DNA of 64,000 nucleotides from positions 92,885 through 156,884 of the forward strand of contig DATMON010000015.1 in the NCBI GenBank assembly GCA_035568175.1. Reading direction: 5' to 3'. This DNA is from AV40 sp035568175. Its GTDB lineage: Bacteria; Verrucomicrobiota; Verrucomicrobiia; Chthoniobacterales; UBA10450. Made by a program: the position numbers and the translations under genes. Position 1 is the stretch's first letter; the number at the start of each line of letters is the position of its first letter. Shown here in pieces: positions 6,153 to 15,241 of the stretch. The notes beneath the pieces were generated by a model. That model saw only the letters and a program-made list of their open reading frames with translations, was not told where the DNA came from and did not search any database.

Positions 6153-7790
6153 TTACGCAGCGGATACGGGCGGAGCGGACGCTGGTTTGCGTAACGACGC
6201 CATGACATCGGGCCGCATTCTTTCTTCGTCGCTCGGGGCGAACTTCGATTCGTGTTTCGGATAAGCGATTCGTGTATGGAGCATGGTCATGAGCGTGAAT
6301 CGGAATTTTTCTGCGATGACTCTTAGTTCACCGAGGGTCAGATCACATTCATCGAGTTGGCCGTCGGCAATGCGTTCCTCGATCAGCTCGTTGACCAGTT
6401 GTTCGATTTTTTGTGGTGTCGGCTTTTCCAAACTACGCGATGCACTTTCGACAATGTCGGCCAGGCTGACGATGGCGCTTTCTTTCGTCTGCGGTTTCGG
6501 ACCGGTGTAACGAAAACTTTCCTCCTCCACTTCGGGAATGTCTTCCTCCCGAATGTTCATGATCTTCCCGCCGGCACGCGCGTCTTCCTGCTGCTGACGC
6601 GCGCGCTGGTAGAAATAATAAACGAGCGACGTGCCATGATGTTGCTGGATGACGTCGATGATCTGCTTATTGAGGCCGTGCGTGAGCGCGAGGTTAACGC
6701 CTTCTTTGACGTGCGCGATGATGATGAGCGCGCTCATGGTCGGGGCGAGATCGTCGTGCGGGTTGCGCTCGAAGTTCATGTTCTCGGTGAAGTATTCGGG
6801 CTTCACCAATTTTCCAACGTCGTGGAAATAGGCGCAGACACGACAAAGGGTCGCGTTGGCGCCGATTTTCTCGGCGGCGGCCTCGGCCAGGTTCGCCACC
6901 ACCAGGCTGTGGTGATACGTGCCGGGCGCTTCAATGGTCATTCGCCGCAGCAGCGGATGATTTAGATCTGAGAGCTCCAGCCAGGAAACGTCGGTCGTGA
7001 TTTGAAAGAGGTGTTCGAGCATCGGGAGCGCGCCGCCCACGATCATGGCGGTGACGATCCCGTTGCCGAGCGCGAGGGCGCTTTGCAGGCCGATCATTCC
7101 CCAATCGTTGTCCATTGGTGGAAATAAATTGATCGCGATCATTCCGAAACTGAGCGATGCAAGCCAAATGGCGACGCCCACGCCGACGCCGGCGCGAATT
7201 AACTGACCGCGGCGGCGCACTTGCAGGGTGAGATAAACGGCGGTGAACCCGCTGATCAAACTGATGACGAGAAGTGACGCGTCGATCCTTCCAAATAAAA
7301 CGCTGCTCCAGAGACTAACGAACACGGCGGCGTAAAGGCCGTGGTTGCGTCCGAGCAAAACGCTCAACACCAGCGGCGCGAACGCGTAGGGCGCGAGCAA
7401 CCAGCCCATTTCTGGCGTGAGAAACTTAAACGTGTGCTCGCTCGACAAAACCAGAATGATTTTGATCGCCGCGAGTTGGACAAAGATCGTTCCGAAAACA
7501 AGAAAGACGCGCGAGTTTTGGGCAAACGTTCTCGGCTGATTAATCCACAATTGGACGACCGCCGTCGCGAAGAAGAGCAGCGCGATTACGAAATTTTTCG
7601 TTGGCTCCGGTTGTTGGCCGCTGAAGATGAGGAACGCGAGACCGGCAACGAACGCTGCCAGGATAATCACTTTAACGTAGCCCGCCGACTCGAGTGCACG
7701 GAGCAATTCATTGCGAGTGCGGCGACGCCTCGTTTTTTTCGAAGCGAGCCCGCGCTTGAGAAGTCGTCTGCGTCTTAAGAAATCGAACAT
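6153..7790 (-). CDS. Membrane HD-domain phosphohydrolase (7TM-HD, PgpH/YqfF type)
   Basis: This 545-residue protein has a basic N-terminus, about seven hydrophobic segments (residues ~40-260) and a cytoplasmic HD domain (~270-510). The metal-binding set is visible: GTYHHSLVVANLAE, CAYFHDVGKLVKPEYFTEN, then IIAHVKEG and VIQQHHG. Family members hydrolyse cyclic di-AMP. The usual large extracytoplasmic 7TMR-HDED domain is missing, which explains the short length. It follows phoH on the same strand, the usual neighbour of this family (phoH-pgpH-ybeY), but no ybeY follows; the next downstream piece is the PNP remnant. Confidence 0.88.
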   Translation of the reverse strand: MFDFLRRRRLLKRGLASKKTRRRRTRNELLRALESAGYVKVIILAAFVAGLAFLIFSGQQPEPTKNFVIALLFFATAVVQLWINQPRTFAQNSRVFLVFGTIFVQLAAIKIILVLSSEHTFKFLTPEMGWLLAPYAFAPLVLSVLLGRNHGLYAAVFVSLWSSVLFGRIDASLLVISLISGFTAVYLTLQVRRRGQLIRAGVGVGVAIWLASLSFGMIAINLFPPMDNDWGMIGLQSALALGNGIVTAMIVGGALPMLEHLFQITTDVSWLELSDLNHPLLRRMTIEAPGTYHHSLVVANLAEAAAEKIGANATLCRVCAYFHDVGKLVKPEYFTENMNFERNPHDDLAPTMSALIIIAHVKEGVNLALTHGLNKQIIDVIQQHHGTSLVYYFYQRARQQQEDARAGGKIMNIREEDIPEVEEESFRYTGPKPQTKESAIVSLADIVESASRSLEKPTPQKIEQLVNELIEERIADGQLDECDLTLGELRVIAEKFRFTLMTMLHTRIAYPKHESKFAPSDEERMRPDVMASLRKPASAPPVSAA

Positions 7791-7805
7791 GTCAGTTTAA
7801 TGCCT

Positions 7806-7818
7806 GTCCGGCTCGGAC
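7806..7818. repeat. GTCCGGCTCGGAC palindromic repeat, copy 1
   Basis: This is a 13-bp imperfect palindrome (stem GTCCG/CGGAC) in the phoH-HD gene gap. Exact copies lie at 19806-19818 (inverted) and 39688-39700, all in gaps between genes and flanked on one side by TGCC. Confidence 0.5.
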
Positions 7819-7826
7819 TCGACCTT

Positions 7827-8801
7827 TCATTTGCGCGCTGATGGCGCGGGGGAGCGGTGCTGCTGGTAAGCGGTGATAATGGAACGAACCAGCTCATGGC
7901 GTACCACGTCGCGCTCGTTGAAATAAACAATCGAGATTCCGGGAATGTTTTTCAGCGCCTGGAGCGCTTCCACCACACCGGAGCGTTTGTTCGCCGGCAA
8001 ATCGATCTGGGTCACGTCGCCGGTAATGACGCATTTCGAACGCGGACCGATACGCGTGAGCAACATGAACATTTGCTCGGTCGTCGTGTTTTGCGCTTCA
8101 TCGAGAATCACGAACGCGTTGTTCAAGGTGCGGCCGCGCATGTAAGCGAGTGGCGCAACTTCGATCGTCTGCCGCGCGATCGAGCGCTCGATCTCTTCCG
8201 GCTCGAGCATATCGCGGAGCGCGTCATAGAGCGGGCGCAGGTAGGGCGCGATCTTCTGTTCGAGCTCGCCCGGTAAAAAGCCGAGCGCCTCCCCGGCTTC
8301 CACCGCGGGTCGAGTCAGAATGATTCGACTGACCTGGTCCTTTTTCAGCGCGGACACCGCCATCGCGACAGCGAGATAAGTTTTACCGGTACCGGCTGGT
8401 CCGATTCCGAAAACGATGTCGTGCTTGTCGATCGCCTCGACGTAATTCCGCTGCCCGGCGGAGCGCGCGACGATTGGCGGCTTCCGCGGCGAAGTCGTGA
8501 TCTTCCTCGAAACGGCATCGGTGAGATTGTCGTCGCGGGATTCGCTCACCGAATTGAGCGCGTATTGAAATTCGTGCTTCTGGATCGGCACGCCATTCTT
8601 TTGCGCCTCTTCCAATTGATTGAAAACGCGCTGGGCTTTGTCGATCTTTTCCGGCTCGCCCTCGAGTTTCACCCAGCCTTCGCGGGTTGTGACTTTCACG
8701 CCGAGCGAATCTTCCATGCTTTTCAAAAGTTTAAGATCGTTCGCGTAAAGCGATTGCAGCAGGCGTGCGTTCTCGAAGTGCAGCGTGCGCGTTTCGCTCA
8801 T
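7827..8801 (-). CDS. phoH: PhoH family ATPase
   Basis: This 324-residue cytoplasmic P-loop protein is of the PhoH/YbeZ type, linked to RNA metabolism together with YbeY. It has an N-terminal KH-like region (residues 1-75), the Walker A motif GIGPAGTGKTYLAVAMAV (about 133-150), Walker B VILDEAQNTT, and GDVTQIDLP. The ATG at 8801 (MSETRTLHFENA) is preferred to the TTG one codon upstream. The gene leads into the membrane HD gene 36 bp downstream, probably as one operon. Confidence 0.93.
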   Translation of the reverse strand: MSETRTLHFENARLLQSLYANDLKLLKSMEDSLGVKVTTREGWVKLEGEPEKIDKAQRVFNQLEEAQKNGVPIQKHEFQYALNSVSESRDDNLTDAVSRKITTSPRKPPIVARSAGQRNYVEAIDKHDIVFGIGPAGTGKTYLAVAMAVSALKKDQVSRIILTRPAVEAGEALGFLPGELEQKIAPYLRPLYDALRDMLEPEEIERSIARQTIEVAPLAYMRGRTLNNAFVILDEAQNTTTEQMFMLLTRIGPRSKCVITGDVTQIDLPANKRSGVVEALQALKNIPGISIVYFNERDVVRHELVRSIITAYQQHRSPAPSARK

Positions 8802-8803
8802 CA

Positions 8804-8829
8804 AAGATCGACAACTTCTAAGATCGACA
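8804..8829. repeat. Two intergenic copies of the AAGATCGACA word
   Basis: Two direct copies of AAGATCGACA separated by only a few bases (beginning at 8804 and 8820), followed by GTGTCGATC, fill most of the 36-bp gap between the phoH start and the next gene. They are non-coding examples of a word found about 27 times in the window. Confidence 0.6.
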
Positions 8830-8837
8830 GGTGTCGA

Positions 8838-9287
8838 TCAACGGAAGCCATAAACCAGCGCCCAATGGGTCCGTTCCTCGGGCGACTCTTCCACCGCGAC
8901 GATGATGAAATAGCTGCCGGTCCCTTTCGGGATCACGTGGGCGGCAGCGAAATGGCCTTTTTCCCAACTGTCCGGCTGCTCAGCCAGTTTTCCCTCGGAA
9001 TCGTAAATGTGGACGGAGATCTTAGCGCGCTCCACTTCCGTTCCCATCCAGAACCAATATTCGTTGCCTTTGAATAATTGTTGCCGCACGGCCTTTTTCT
9101 CCCCGGAGCCGAGATCGCCGCCCCAATAGTCCTCGCGGACTTGAAAACCTTCTTTGATGTATGGCTCCGCCGCCTGGAGCGCGAACGATTGCGCGTCGTC
9201 TACCGTTCCGGCCGCGCCGCGCGGAAGTGCAAAACAAACCAGAAGACACAGACTTACCTGCAAACTGATTTTGGTGAAGTCGTTCAT
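8838..9287 (-). CDS. Secreted protein of unknown function
   Basis: This 149-residue protein has a clear signal peptide (residues 1-27, with LQVSLCLLVCFALPRGAAG). The mature part contains YWGGDLGSGEKKAVRQQLFK and a run of beta-strand-like segments (EYWFWMGTE, ISVHIYDSEG, GSYFIIVAVEE), suggesting a small beta-rich periplasmic or surface domain. It lies between phoH and another secreted protein on the same strand. I do not recognise the family. Confidence 0.75.
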   Translation of the reverse strand: MNDFTKISLQVSLCLLVCFALPRGAAGTVDDAQSFALQAAEPYIKEGFQVREDYWGGDLGSGEKKAVRQQLFKGNEYWFWMGTEVERAKISVHIYDSEGKLAEQPDSWEKGHFAAAHVIPKGTGSYFIIVAVEESPEERTHWALVYGFR

Positions 9288-9297
9288 TGGAGCGCCC

Positions 9298-10098
9298 TCA
9301 ATCTCGCGTCACGATCCCGCTATCCAGCCTGGTGGTAATCTCGTTGATCTTCCGGACCGACTCCGCCGAAATATGGGCCGAACCGACATCGACCAGCGGT
9401 CTCACTTCGCCAAGCGCTTGCTGAATGTCGCGGATGAGCGGGAGATTAAATTCCGGCATGGCTTGAAGTTGTGTTTGAAAGTGGACCAGCAGATCGGGTT
9501 GATGAAGCAGCTCGGCGCCGTCCGGCGAAAAGTGTTTGGTCACGACCGAGGTCAATACCTGAGTGCCGCGCAACCAGCCACCAAGGCTGACCAGCTGCGA
9601 CAATTTTTCGTCGTGCACTTCGTTCATTGCGGCTTGGACACTGCTTTGGGTGCGATCGAGCTCCTGGCGCACACTCTCCCATTTGCGCTTGTCAGCTGCT
9701 TCGGTGATCGCCTTCGCATGAGGCGTGATCGAATTGCCAACGCCAATGCCTTTCGACAAGCTCAAGACGCGTTGCCCGATTTCCTTCACTGCCGGAGCGT
9801 CTTCGGCCTGGACCGCGATGAAGCCGTCGGCGATGACGGTGCCGAGAAGCAGAGCAATCCGTGGTCTCTCGGTGAAGTTGCTGCTTTTCTCGGTGCGCAC
9901 GAATTCGCGCCAATTCACCGAGCCGAGCTTATTGAGCGCGCCGAAGATTTCGTTCGGCAACGGCACGACCACGTTTTCGACTTTTTTCGACATCTGTTTG
10001 ACGTCGATCCGTTGTGGCGCCTGCGCGGCGCCTGCGCAGAGCGTTATCCCGAGCAGGGCGATTGCGCTGAGTTTTAGACTTTTAGAAAAGGGTATCAT
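9298..10098 (-). CDS. Secreted, mostly helical protein of unknown function
   Basis: This 266-residue protein starts with a signal peptide (MIPFSKSLKLSAIALLGITL, cleavage probably after AGAAQA at ~26). The mature region is rich in amphipathic helices (KQMSKKVENVVVPLPNEIFG, SVRQELDRTQSSVQAAMNEV, QTQLQAMPEFNLPLIRDIQQ). It ends 11 bp before the next secreted gene and is probably cotranscribed with it. No known domain is recognised; a periplasmic role is inferred from the signal only. Confidence 0.75.
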   Translation of the reverse strand: MIPFSKSLKLSAIALLGITLCAGAAQAPQRIDVKQMSKKVENVVVPLPNEIFGALNKLGSVNWREFVRTEKSSNFTERPRIALLLGTVIADGFIAVQAEDAPAVKEIGQRVLSLSKGIGVGNSITPHAKAITEAADKRKWESVRQELDRTQSSVQAAMNEVHDEKLSQLVSLGGWLRGTQVLTSVVTKHFSPDGAELLHQPDLLVHFQTQLQAMPEFNLPLIRDIQQALGEVRPLVDVGSAHISAESVRKINEITTRLDSGIVTRD

Positions 10099-10252
10099 CG
10101 GCAGCTTCGACTGTTGATTTCGGCTTAGTATTCAGGATTAATGAGATCATTGTAAGCAGAACTGCCGCCCCACACAAATCCCTGCGCCTAACAATTTTGA
10201 GGTCCTCACGCCAGATTATTCTCTCCGCTGACCATCGCATCTCGTCCTCTCT

Positions 10253-11260
10253 ATGGACTTAAGAAGGCTCCGCCAAATTCTCGACCGCGCTGCGGGCAAG
10301 CGCATCCTCGTCATCGGCGACCTGATGCTGGACGAATTTGTCTGGGGCAAAGTCGGCCGCATTTCGCCGGAAGCGCCGGTGCCGGTGGTCGAGGTGACGG
10401 GCGAAAGTTTCTTTCCCGGCGGCGCCGCCAACGTCGCCCGTAACCTTCGTGAATTTCTCGATCGCGTTTCGGTCATCGGATTGATCGGCAAAGACCGAAG
10501 CGGTCTGCAACTGCGCCAATTGCTGGCCGAGCGAAAGATCGACATCTCGGATACGATCGAAGACGAGAAATTCCCGACCATCGTTAAAACGCGGATCATT
10601 GCCCGCCATCAACAGGTCGTAAGGGTCGACCGCGAAAAAATCGCCCATCCCTCGACGAGCCAGATCGGAAAAGTCGTGACCGCAGTCCGGAAAAAGTTGG
10701 CCAACATCGACGCAATCATCTTCGAAGACTACGGCAAGGGCTTTGTCACGCGCGAACTGGTCATGCAAATCGCGCGTGAAGCCCGCGCGGCCAAAAAAAT
10801 CGTCACGGCTGACCCGAATCCACACAACCTGATCGACTGGAGCGGAATGACGGCGGTAAAACCAAACCGGGCGGAAGCATTTCGCGCGGCCGGAATTCCA
10901 GACCGCAATTCAGAAGCATCGCCGAAGAAAGATGTCGATCTTGTCCATGCCGGGAAAGCGCTCCTCCAAAAATGGGGTGTGCAATACCTTCTCGTCACTC
11001 TCGGCGAGTATGGGGTGATGTTTTTCGAAAAGGGGAAACGACCGCATCACATCCCGACCAAGGCCCGAGACGTTTTTGATGTGTCCGGCGCGGGCGACAC
11101 CGCCATCGCGATGTTCACGCTCGCGCTCGTGAGCAACGCGACGCCGCTCGAAGCCGCTCAAATCGCCAACCACGCCAGCGCCGTGGTCGTCGGGAAACTG
11201 GGCACAGCCACTGTCACGCGCGACGAATTGGTTTCGAGTTTCGAACATGACTTCGACTAG
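10253..11260 (+). CDS. rfaE1: D-glycero-beta-D-manno-heptose-7-phosphate kinase
   Basis: This 335-residue PfkB-family sugar kinase phosphorylates heptose 7-phosphate at O1 for ADP-heptose synthesis (LPS inner core). It shows GDLMLDEFVWGKV at residues 22-34, FFPGGAANVARNL, and the catalytic FDVSGAGDTAIAMF near 275-290. It lacks the C-terminal adenylyltransferase domain of HldE, so this is the single-domain RfaE1 form. It overlaps gmhB by 14 bp and heads a compact LPS operon with gmhB, kdsB and pyrG. Confidence 0.9.
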   Translation: MDLRRLRQILDRAAGKRILVIGDLMLDEFVWGKVGRISPEAPVPVVEVTGESFFPGGAANVARNLREFLDRVSVIGLIGKDRSGLQLRQLLAERKIDISDTIEDEKFPTIVKTRIIARHQQVVRVDREKIAHPSTSQIGKVVTAVRKKLANIDAIIFEDYGKGFVTRELVMQIAREARAAKKIVTADPNPHNLIDWSGMTAVKPNRAEAFRAAGIPDRNSEASPKKDVDLVHAGKALLQKWGVQYLLVTLGEYGVMFFEKGKRPHHIPTKARDVFDVSGAGDTAIAMFTLALVSNATPLEAAQIANHASAVVVGKLGTATVTRDELVSSFEHDFD

Positions 11261-11792
11261 GGCGAAGTCACCCGTCGTCTTCATCGATCGCGACGGCACC
11301 ATCATGCACGACGCCGATTATTGCTCCGATCCGAAACAGGTTCGGATTTTCGACGGCGCCTCGGCGGCGTTGCGTCGTCTGAGGACCGCTGGATATAAAA
11401 TCATCGTCATCACGAACCAAAGCGGTATCGGGCGTGCCTTTTTCACAGAAAAGCAATATCGCGCCGTGGAGGCCGAAGTTTCGCGCCAGCTCGGGGATAA
11501 TTTGATCGACGCGACCTATTTTTGCCCCGACCCGCCGGGTCAGCCTTCAAAATGCCGCAAGCCGGCGCCCGGAATGGTTCTTGAGGCCGCACGCGACTAC
11601 GATGTCGATCTTTCGCGCTCGTTTCTAATCGGCGACAAGGAGATCGACGCCGAGTGCGCGCATAACGCCGGCGTCCGCGCGATCCGTGTCCGAACCGGCT
11701 TCGACAAGGTAACCGATGGCAGCTGCGCGGATTGGGTCGCAGAAGATCTAGAGGCTGCCGCCGAAATCATTCTGAAGGCGACCAATGAATAA
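11247..11792 (+). CDS. gmhB: D-glycero-beta-D-manno-heptose-1,7-bisphosphate 7-phosphatase
   Basis: This 181-residue HAD-superfamily phosphatase removes the 7-phosphate between the two RfaE steps. Motif I is VFIDRDGTIMHDA (DxDGT, residues ~11-23), motif II VITNQSG, and motif IV IGDKEIDAECAHNAG. The zinc-binding loop is CPDPPGQPSKCRKPAPG; only two of the usual cysteines or His are evident in it. It overlaps rfaE1 upstream and kdsB downstream (8 bp), indicating translational coupling. Confidence 0.9.
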   Translation: MTSTRAKSPVVFIDRDGTIMHDADYCSDPKQVRIFDGASAALRRLRTAGYKIIVITNQSGIGRAFFTEKQYRAVEAEVSRQLGDNLIDATYFCPDPPGQPSKCRKPAPGMVLEAARDYDVDLSRSFLIGDKEIDAECAHNAGVRAIRVRTGFDKVTDGSCADWVAEDLEAAAEIILKATNE

Positions 11793-12537
11793 GGCAGTCG
11801 GAATTATTCCAGCGCGATGGGCGTCCACGCGTTTCCCGGGAAAACCGCTGCATCTCATTGCCAATAAGCCGCTTCTTCGGCACGTCTGGGAGCGCTGCCG
11901 CGGTGCAAAAAAATTGGATGCCGTCATCATTGCTACGGACGACATGCGGATCGCGAAGGCTGCTTTCGACTGGGGTGCGGAGGTGGCGATGACCTCGCCG
12001 AAGCACCAAAGCGGAACTGACCGCATTGCCGAGGTCGCCCGCAAAGCCCGACAGTTCGATCTCATTATTAATATCCAAGGCGACGAACCGCTCCTCGAGC
12101 CGTCATTGCTCGACCGCTTCGTGAAAACGCTGCGTTCCAATCGCAAGATCGACATCGTCACCGCCGCGCATCCTTTCGAGAGCACCGCCGAAGCTTCATC
12201 GCCGCATCAGGTGAAGGTGATTGTCGATCTTAATGGCAACGCACTTTACTTTTCGCGTTACGCCATCCCCTTCCCCCGCAACCGCGCCGCGGCGATAAAG
12301 TATTTGCGGCACCAAGGCGTTTACGGTTTTCGCCGCCAGGCGCTCCTTGATTTCGTGAGGTGGAAACCGACGCCGTTGGAGCGCGCGGAATCGCTCGAAC
12401 AATTGCGCGCTCTCGAAAATGGTGTAAAGGTTCATGTGCTCGTCACGAAACATGGATCGCTTGGCGTAGACACGCCGGCGGACGCAAAAGCGCTGGAGCA
12501 AAAACTGGCTCGCGCGAAACGAGGAGTGTCTCGATGA
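11785..12537 (+). CDS. kdsB: 3-deoxy-manno-octulosonate cytidylyltransferase
   Basis: KdsB activates Kdo as CMP-Kdo for lipid A core assembly. The 250-residue protein has IIPARWASTRFPGKPL at the N-terminus, INIQGDEPLLEP, and YFSRYAIPFPRN. Its stop overlaps the pyrG start (ATGA), which couples CMP-Kdo synthesis with CTP supply. Confidence 0.94.
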   Translation: MNKAVGIIPARWASTRFPGKPLHLIANKPLLRHVWERCRGAKKLDAVIIATDDMRIAKAAFDWGAEVAMTSPKHQSGTDRIAEVARKARQFDLIINIQGDEPLLEPSLLDRFVKTLRSNRKIDIVTAAHPFESTAEASSPHQVKVIVDLNGNALYFSRYAIPFPRNRAAAIKYLRHQGVYGFRRQALLDFVRWKPTPLERAESLEQLRALENGVKVHVLVTKHGSLGVDTPADAKALEQKLARAKRGVSR

Positions 12538-14210
12538 AATACATTTTCGTGACCGGCGGCGTCGTTAGTTCGTTAGGCAAAGGTCTGGCCGCCGCATCGC
12601 TCGGAACGTTACTCGAAGCGCGTGGACTGCGTGTCGTTCTACAAAAGTTCGATCCCTATCTCAATGTCGATCCCGGGACGATGAATCCGTTTCAGCACGG
12701 CGAGGTTTACGTGCTAAACGACGGCGCCGAGACCGACCTCGATCTCGGACATTATGAGCGCTTCACCAATTGCGTTCTCTCGCGCCACAACAATCTCACC
12801 AGCGGTCAGGTCTACGAGAGCGTCATCTTAAAAGAGCGGCGCGGTGATTATCTCGGCAAGACCGTCCAGGTGATTCCCCACGTGACCGACGAGATCAAAG
12901 ATCGAATTCGCGAGATTTCCGACGAAACGAAATACGACGTCGTAATCACCGAGATCGGTGGCACGACGGGCGACATCGAAGGCCTGCCATTTCTGGAAGC
13001 TATCCGCCAATTCATTCTCGAAGTCGGCGCCCAAAATGTCGTGAACGTGCACGTCACGCTCGTGCCTTACATCAAAGCCGCGGCCGAATTAAAAACAAAG
13101 CCGACGCAGCAGAGTGTCGCGAAGTTGCGCGAGATCGGTCTGCAACCGCAGGTGTTGATTTGCCGGAGCGAGAAATCAATCGACCGCGAGCTGCGCCAGA
13201 AGCTGTCGATGTTTTGCAGCGTGTCCGAAAAAGCGGTGATCGAAGCGCGCGACGTTGAGCACACGATTTATGAAGTTCCGCTGATGCTGCACGCCGAAGG
13301 CTTGGACAAACTCGTTTGCGATTTGTTGCACCTGAAAACGCCGGAGCCGGATCTGACTGGCTGGAAGAAATTCGTCGACTGCGTAATCAGCCCGCAGAAG
13401 CGAGTGAAGATCGCGGTTGTCGGGAAATACATTCATTTACAGGACGCTTACAAAAGCATTTACGAATCGCTCACCCACGCGGCCGCGAGTGAGGATTGCG
13501 GGATCGATTTGAAGCTGGTTGATGCGGAGTCGCTCCAGGACCGCGTCGGGGCACAGTTGAAAGATGTCGCCGGCGTTTTGATTCCAGGCGGATTCGGCGA
13601 GCGCGGCGTGGAAGGAAAGATTAAAGCAGCTCGTTACGCGCGCGAGCATGGGATTCCTTATCTCGGCCTTTGCCTCGGCATGCAGATGGCAACGATCGAA
13701 TTTGCGAGAAATGTTTGTGGAATTGAGAAAGCAAACAGCACAGAGTTTGATCCCGACACGCTCGACCCGGTGATCTCATTGCTGGAGGAGCAGCGCGAAA
13801 AGATCCACAGCAAAGGCGGAAGCATGCGCCTCGGGACGTGGCCAACCAAGATTGCGAAAGGAACGCTCGCTGAAAAGATTTACGGACAGTCCGAAGTAAT
13901 GGAGCGTCACCGGCATCGCTACGAGTTCAACATGAAATATCGCGACCGGATGAGCGAAAAAGGCTTCGTCATTTCGGGAACTTCGCCCGACGGAACACTG
14001 GCCGAGTTAATTGAGCTTCGCGATCATCCTTATTTCGTCGGCTGCCAATACCATCCGGAATTTCAAAGCAAACCGAACAAGCCGCATCCGCTCTTCAAAG
14101 GTTTCATTCAAGCCTGCCTCGCGTTCGATCCTAAACGTGAGACGCGCGCTGCAACCGATCCAAAATCGCAGCGCCGAGTCCCTGCCCAGGAACTCGTTCT
14201 GCAACGATAA
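12534..14210 (+). CDS. pyrG: CTP synthase
   Basis: PyrG converts UTP to CTP using glutamine. The 558-residue protein has the synthetase domain (MKYIFVTGGVVSSLGKG at the N-terminus, QVIPHVTDEIK) and a class I glutamine amidotransferase domain (~300-540) with GGFGERGVEGK, the nucleophile motif YLGLCLGMQM and YHPEFQSKP. An AGGAG ribosome-binding sequence lies about 8 nt before the ATG at 12534. A tail of about 20 residues (KRETRAATDPKSQRRVPAQE) extends past the usual end and overlaps the convergent tsaC gene by 80 bp. The codons for SSLG carry the TCGTTAGGC word. Confidence 0.96.
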   Translation: MKYIFVTGGVVSSLGKGLAAASLGTLLEARGLRVVLQKFDPYLNVDPGTMNPFQHGEVYVLNDGAETDLDLGHYERFTNCVLSRHNNLTSGQVYESVILKERRGDYLGKTVQVIPHVTDEIKDRIREISDETKYDVVITEIGGTTGDIEGLPFLEAIRQFILEVGAQNVVNVHVTLVPYIKAAAELKTKPTQQSVAKLREIGLQPQVLICRSEKSIDRELRQKLSMFCSVSEKAVIEARDVEHTIYEVPLMLHAEGLDKLVCDLLHLKTPEPDLTGWKKFVDCVISPQKRVKIAVVGKYIHLQDAYKSIYESLTHAAASEDCGIDLKLVDAESLQDRVGAQLKDVAGVLIPGGFGERGVEGKIKAARYAREHGIPYLGLCLGMQMATIEFARNVCGIEKANSTEFDPDTLDPVISLLEEQREKIHSKGGSMRLGTWPTKIAKGTLAEKIYGQSEVMERHRHRYEFNMKYRDRMSEKGFVISGTSPDGTLAELIELRDHPYFVGCQYHPEFQSKPNKPHPLFKGFIQACLAFDPKRETRAATDPKSQRRVPAQELVLQR

Positions 14211-15120
14211 GATCGACATCGAGCGCATCGAGCTCGCGCAAGTAGCGAAACAGATTCGCGGCAGCTTCGCGAAGATCTTGGTGTCCGCTCAAATTCCGAA
14301 TCGCGACAAAGCGTTTATCTTTCTTGATCGAATTCCATGCCAGCAGGGCGCAGCGCTGGTTCGCCTCCTGGGCGAAGGATCTTAAATCATCAACGACGCG
14401 CAGCGGGGTTTTGGGCGCGTAATGCGATGGCATCTGTCCCGGCGCAGAAATTTTGTCCCGCTCTGTCGCGATGCCGACTTGACCGAACGCCGACAATTGT
14501 TCCGACGTGACCGGCCCGCGCCGCAAGATGTCGATCTTTCCGTCGTGAACAGCGACGATCGTGGATTCTATTCCGTGTGTCGCCGGACCAGCGTCAATGA
14601 TGAGCGGAATGTGTCCGTCGAGCTCATCCAGAACGTCCTTTGCGGTTGTGGGACTGATGCGGCCAAAGCGATTTGCACTTGGCGCAGCGAGCGGTTTTCC
14701 GAATGCACGAACAATTTCCGTGAAGATCGGGTTCGCGCTGATCCGAATTGCGACGGTGTCCAAACCTGCGGTGACAATCTCCGGAACAATTTCGCGTTTG
14801 GGCAAAACCATCGTCAACGGTCCAGGCCAGAATTCTTCGGCGAATTGCAAAATCAGTTGGCGATCTTTAGCGGGAAGGTCGGCAATTTTGTCCAACCAAT
14901 CCTGTTCGGGAAGATGAACGATGAGCGGATCGAAACGTGGGCGCCCTTTCGCTTCAAAAATTTTGGCGACTGCGATTGGGTCCAGCGCGTCGCCGGCAAG
15001 TCCGTAGACCGTCTCGGTGGGTAGCGCGGCGATTTCGCCTTTGCGCAGCAATTCAACCACGCGTCCAACCGCCGCTACACGATCGTTCGCAGTCGATGTT
15101 GAACAGACATGCGTTTCCAT
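14131..15120 (-). CDS. tsaC: L-threonylcarbamoyladenylate synthase (Sua5/YwlC type)
   Basis: This enzyme makes threonylcarbamoyl-AMP for t6A37 modification of ANN-decoding tRNAs. The 329-residue protein has a YrdC domain (about residues 15-205: ALPTETVYGLAGDALD, KGRPRFDPLIVHL, APSANRFGRISPT) and a C-terminal Sua5 domain (~215-325) joined by a linker with APGQMPSHYAPKTPL. Its 3' end overlaps that of pyrG by 80 bp in convergent orientation. Confidence 0.93.
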   Translation of the reverse strand: METHVCSTSTANDRVAAVGRVVELLRKGEIAALPTETVYGLAGDALDPIAVAKIFEAKGRPRFDPLIVHLPEQDWLDKIADLPAKDRQLILQFAEEFWPGPLTMVLPKREIVPEIVTAGLDTVAIRISANPIFTEIVRAFGKPLAAPSANRFGRISPTTAKDVLDELDGHIPLIIDAGPATHGIESTIVAVHDGKIDILRRGPVTSEQLSAFGQVGIATERDKISAPGQMPSHYAPKTPLRVVDDLRSFAQEANQRCALLAWNSIKKDKRFVAIRNLSGHQDLREAAANLFRYLRELDALDVDLIVAERVPGQGLGAAILDRLQRASHV

Positions 15121-15127
15121 GTGCGCA

Positions 15128-15238
15128 TGTCATTCCGAGCGAAGCGAGGAATCTCTCACAAGCTTATTTGATCACACTATCTACCTAGCGTGACGCCTAC
15201 TGTATGGGTGAGATCCTTCGCTCCGCTCAGGATGACAG
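15128..15238. repeat. Inverted-repeat element (CATTCCGAGCGAAGCGAGG type)
   Basis: The left arm CATTCCGAGCGAAGCGAGGA (from 15130) and the right arm TCCTTCGCTCCGCTCAGGAT (15213-15232) are near-complementary and bracket about 60 bp with no coding content. The unit resembles dispersed soil-bacterial REP/MITE repeats; a related half copy lies at 6034-6054. It fills the tsaC-purE gap. Confidence 0.6.
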
Positions 15239-15241
15239 AGC

